NCBI GenBank assembly: GCA_964427535.1
Contig: CAYRVF010000194.1
Coordinates: 1-5,551 of the forward strand
Reading direction: 5' to 3'
Length of the DNA stretch: 5,551 bases
Source of the DNA: CAYRVF01 sp964427535
GTDB taxonomy: Bacteria; Chloroflexota; Ktedonobacteria; Ktedonobacterales; JADMIN01
A program made the position numbers and the translations under genes. The stretch's first letter is position 1. Every line of letters begins with the position of its first letter. The notes beneath the pieces were generated by a model. It did not search any database, was not told the origin of the DNA, and worked only from the letters and a program-made list of their open reading frames with translations. Positions 5,211 to 5,551 of the stretch are shown piece after piece.

Positions 5211-5551
5211 TCACAACACCCGATTGAGCAGCGGAATCCTGCGCACGCCGCTGCTGACGAGGAAGCAGAGCGGCAGCGTGATCAGCACCACGACGACGAA
5301 CTTGAGCAGGGGGTAGAGCGCCACCGTGGCGAAGGCATACGCGAACGGTACCACGACCAACGGGTGGATCAGGTAGACGGTGTAGGCGTCGGCCGCCGCC
5401 TCTTTGGCCAGCGGCCTCTGCCGATTCAGGCGCTCGCGGAAGAGGACCAGCAGGCCGAGGCTGACGCCGACGAGGATGAACGGCTGCCACAGGGCCACGA
5501 CAAAGGCCAGCCAGTGGAAGCCGCCCGCGTACATCGAGCCGGGGTCGGTCC
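5211..5551 (-). CDS. Acyltransferase 3 family membrane protein (partial: C-terminal 113 residues)
   Basis: The C-terminal end of an integral-membrane O-acyltransferase (Acyl_transf_3), a family that moves acyl groups, often acetyl, onto cell-surface sugars, exopolysaccharide or other envelope substrates. The visible segment has three hydrophobic helices. The first is FHWLAFVVALWQPFILVG through GLLVLF, followed by a basic cytosolic loop FRERLNRQRPLAKEAA. Next comes the conserved AYTVYLIHPLVV helix, and the last is LLKFVVVVLITLPLCFLV before the basic RRIPLLNRVL tail and TGA stop at 5211. The open frame continues past an ATG at 5534 to the window edge without a stop (TDPGS precedes the Met). The protein must therefore begin beyond 5551, since the family is about 350-400 residues and its catalytic His is near the N-terminus. 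It converges on the protease gene. Family call is good; substrate is unknown. Confidence 0.85.
   Translation of the reverse strand, partial: TDPGSMYAGGFHWLAFVVALWQPFILVGVSLGLLVLFRERLNRQRPLAKEAAADAYTVYLIHPLVVVPFAYAFATVALYPLLKFVVVVLITLPLCFLVSSGVRRIPLLNRVL

Noticed and set aside
1..5551. Novel defence, mobile or biosynthetic system
   Set aside because: All six coding regions fall in known families, and no transposase, integrase, repeat array, toxin-antitoxin pair or clustered pathway is seen. Only the regulator/PNPOx control region looks noteworthy.

Overview
This is a GC-rich chromosomal window of ordinary bacterial housekeeping and accessory genes. The partial malate dehydrogenase is of the LDH-like type, with a GxGxxG start, RKPGMSR active-site loop and NPLDAM motif, and it resembles the Chloroflexus enzyme from memory. 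Together with the high GC and the site-2 protease style, this tentatively suggests a Chloroflexota member. That placement is inference, since no rRNA or search result is available. I see no mobile element, CRISPR array, tRNA or rRNA.

Layout: the 5' half of mdh (minus) runs off the left edge. It is divergent from a glycerophosphodiester phosphodiesterase gene (plus, 701-1519). That gene converges on a gene for a pyridoxamine-5'-phosphate-oxidase-like flavin protein (minus, 1559-2191). The latter is divergent, across a 163 bp control region, from a MocR-type regulator (plus, 2355-3959). A site-2 (M50) intramembrane protease gene follows (plus, 4072-5037) with its own TATAAT box at the end of the MocR gene. 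Finally the 3' end of an acyltransferase-3 membrane protein gene (minus, 5211 to beyond the right edge) converges on the protease gene, with a strong GC-rich hairpin between them.

The most interesting unit is the divergent pair of MocR regulator and PNPOx-like gene. A MocR regulator is a winged helix fused to an aminotransferase fold that binds PLP, so a neighbour of the PNPOx family is a natural target. The control region holds two opposing promoter candidates with overlapping -10 boxes and three copies of GTGCCA/TGGCAC. These could form a mutually exclusive switch read by the regulator. The other genes look independent: central carbon metabolism (mdh), phosphodiester salvage (GDPD), membrane proteolysis (M50) and envelope acylation (acyltransferase 3).

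Two start codons differ from the longest open frame. The PNPOx-like gene is placed at a GTG at 2191 rather than 2386, and the protease at ATG 4072 rather than 3985, because the upstream ATG overlaps the -10 box.
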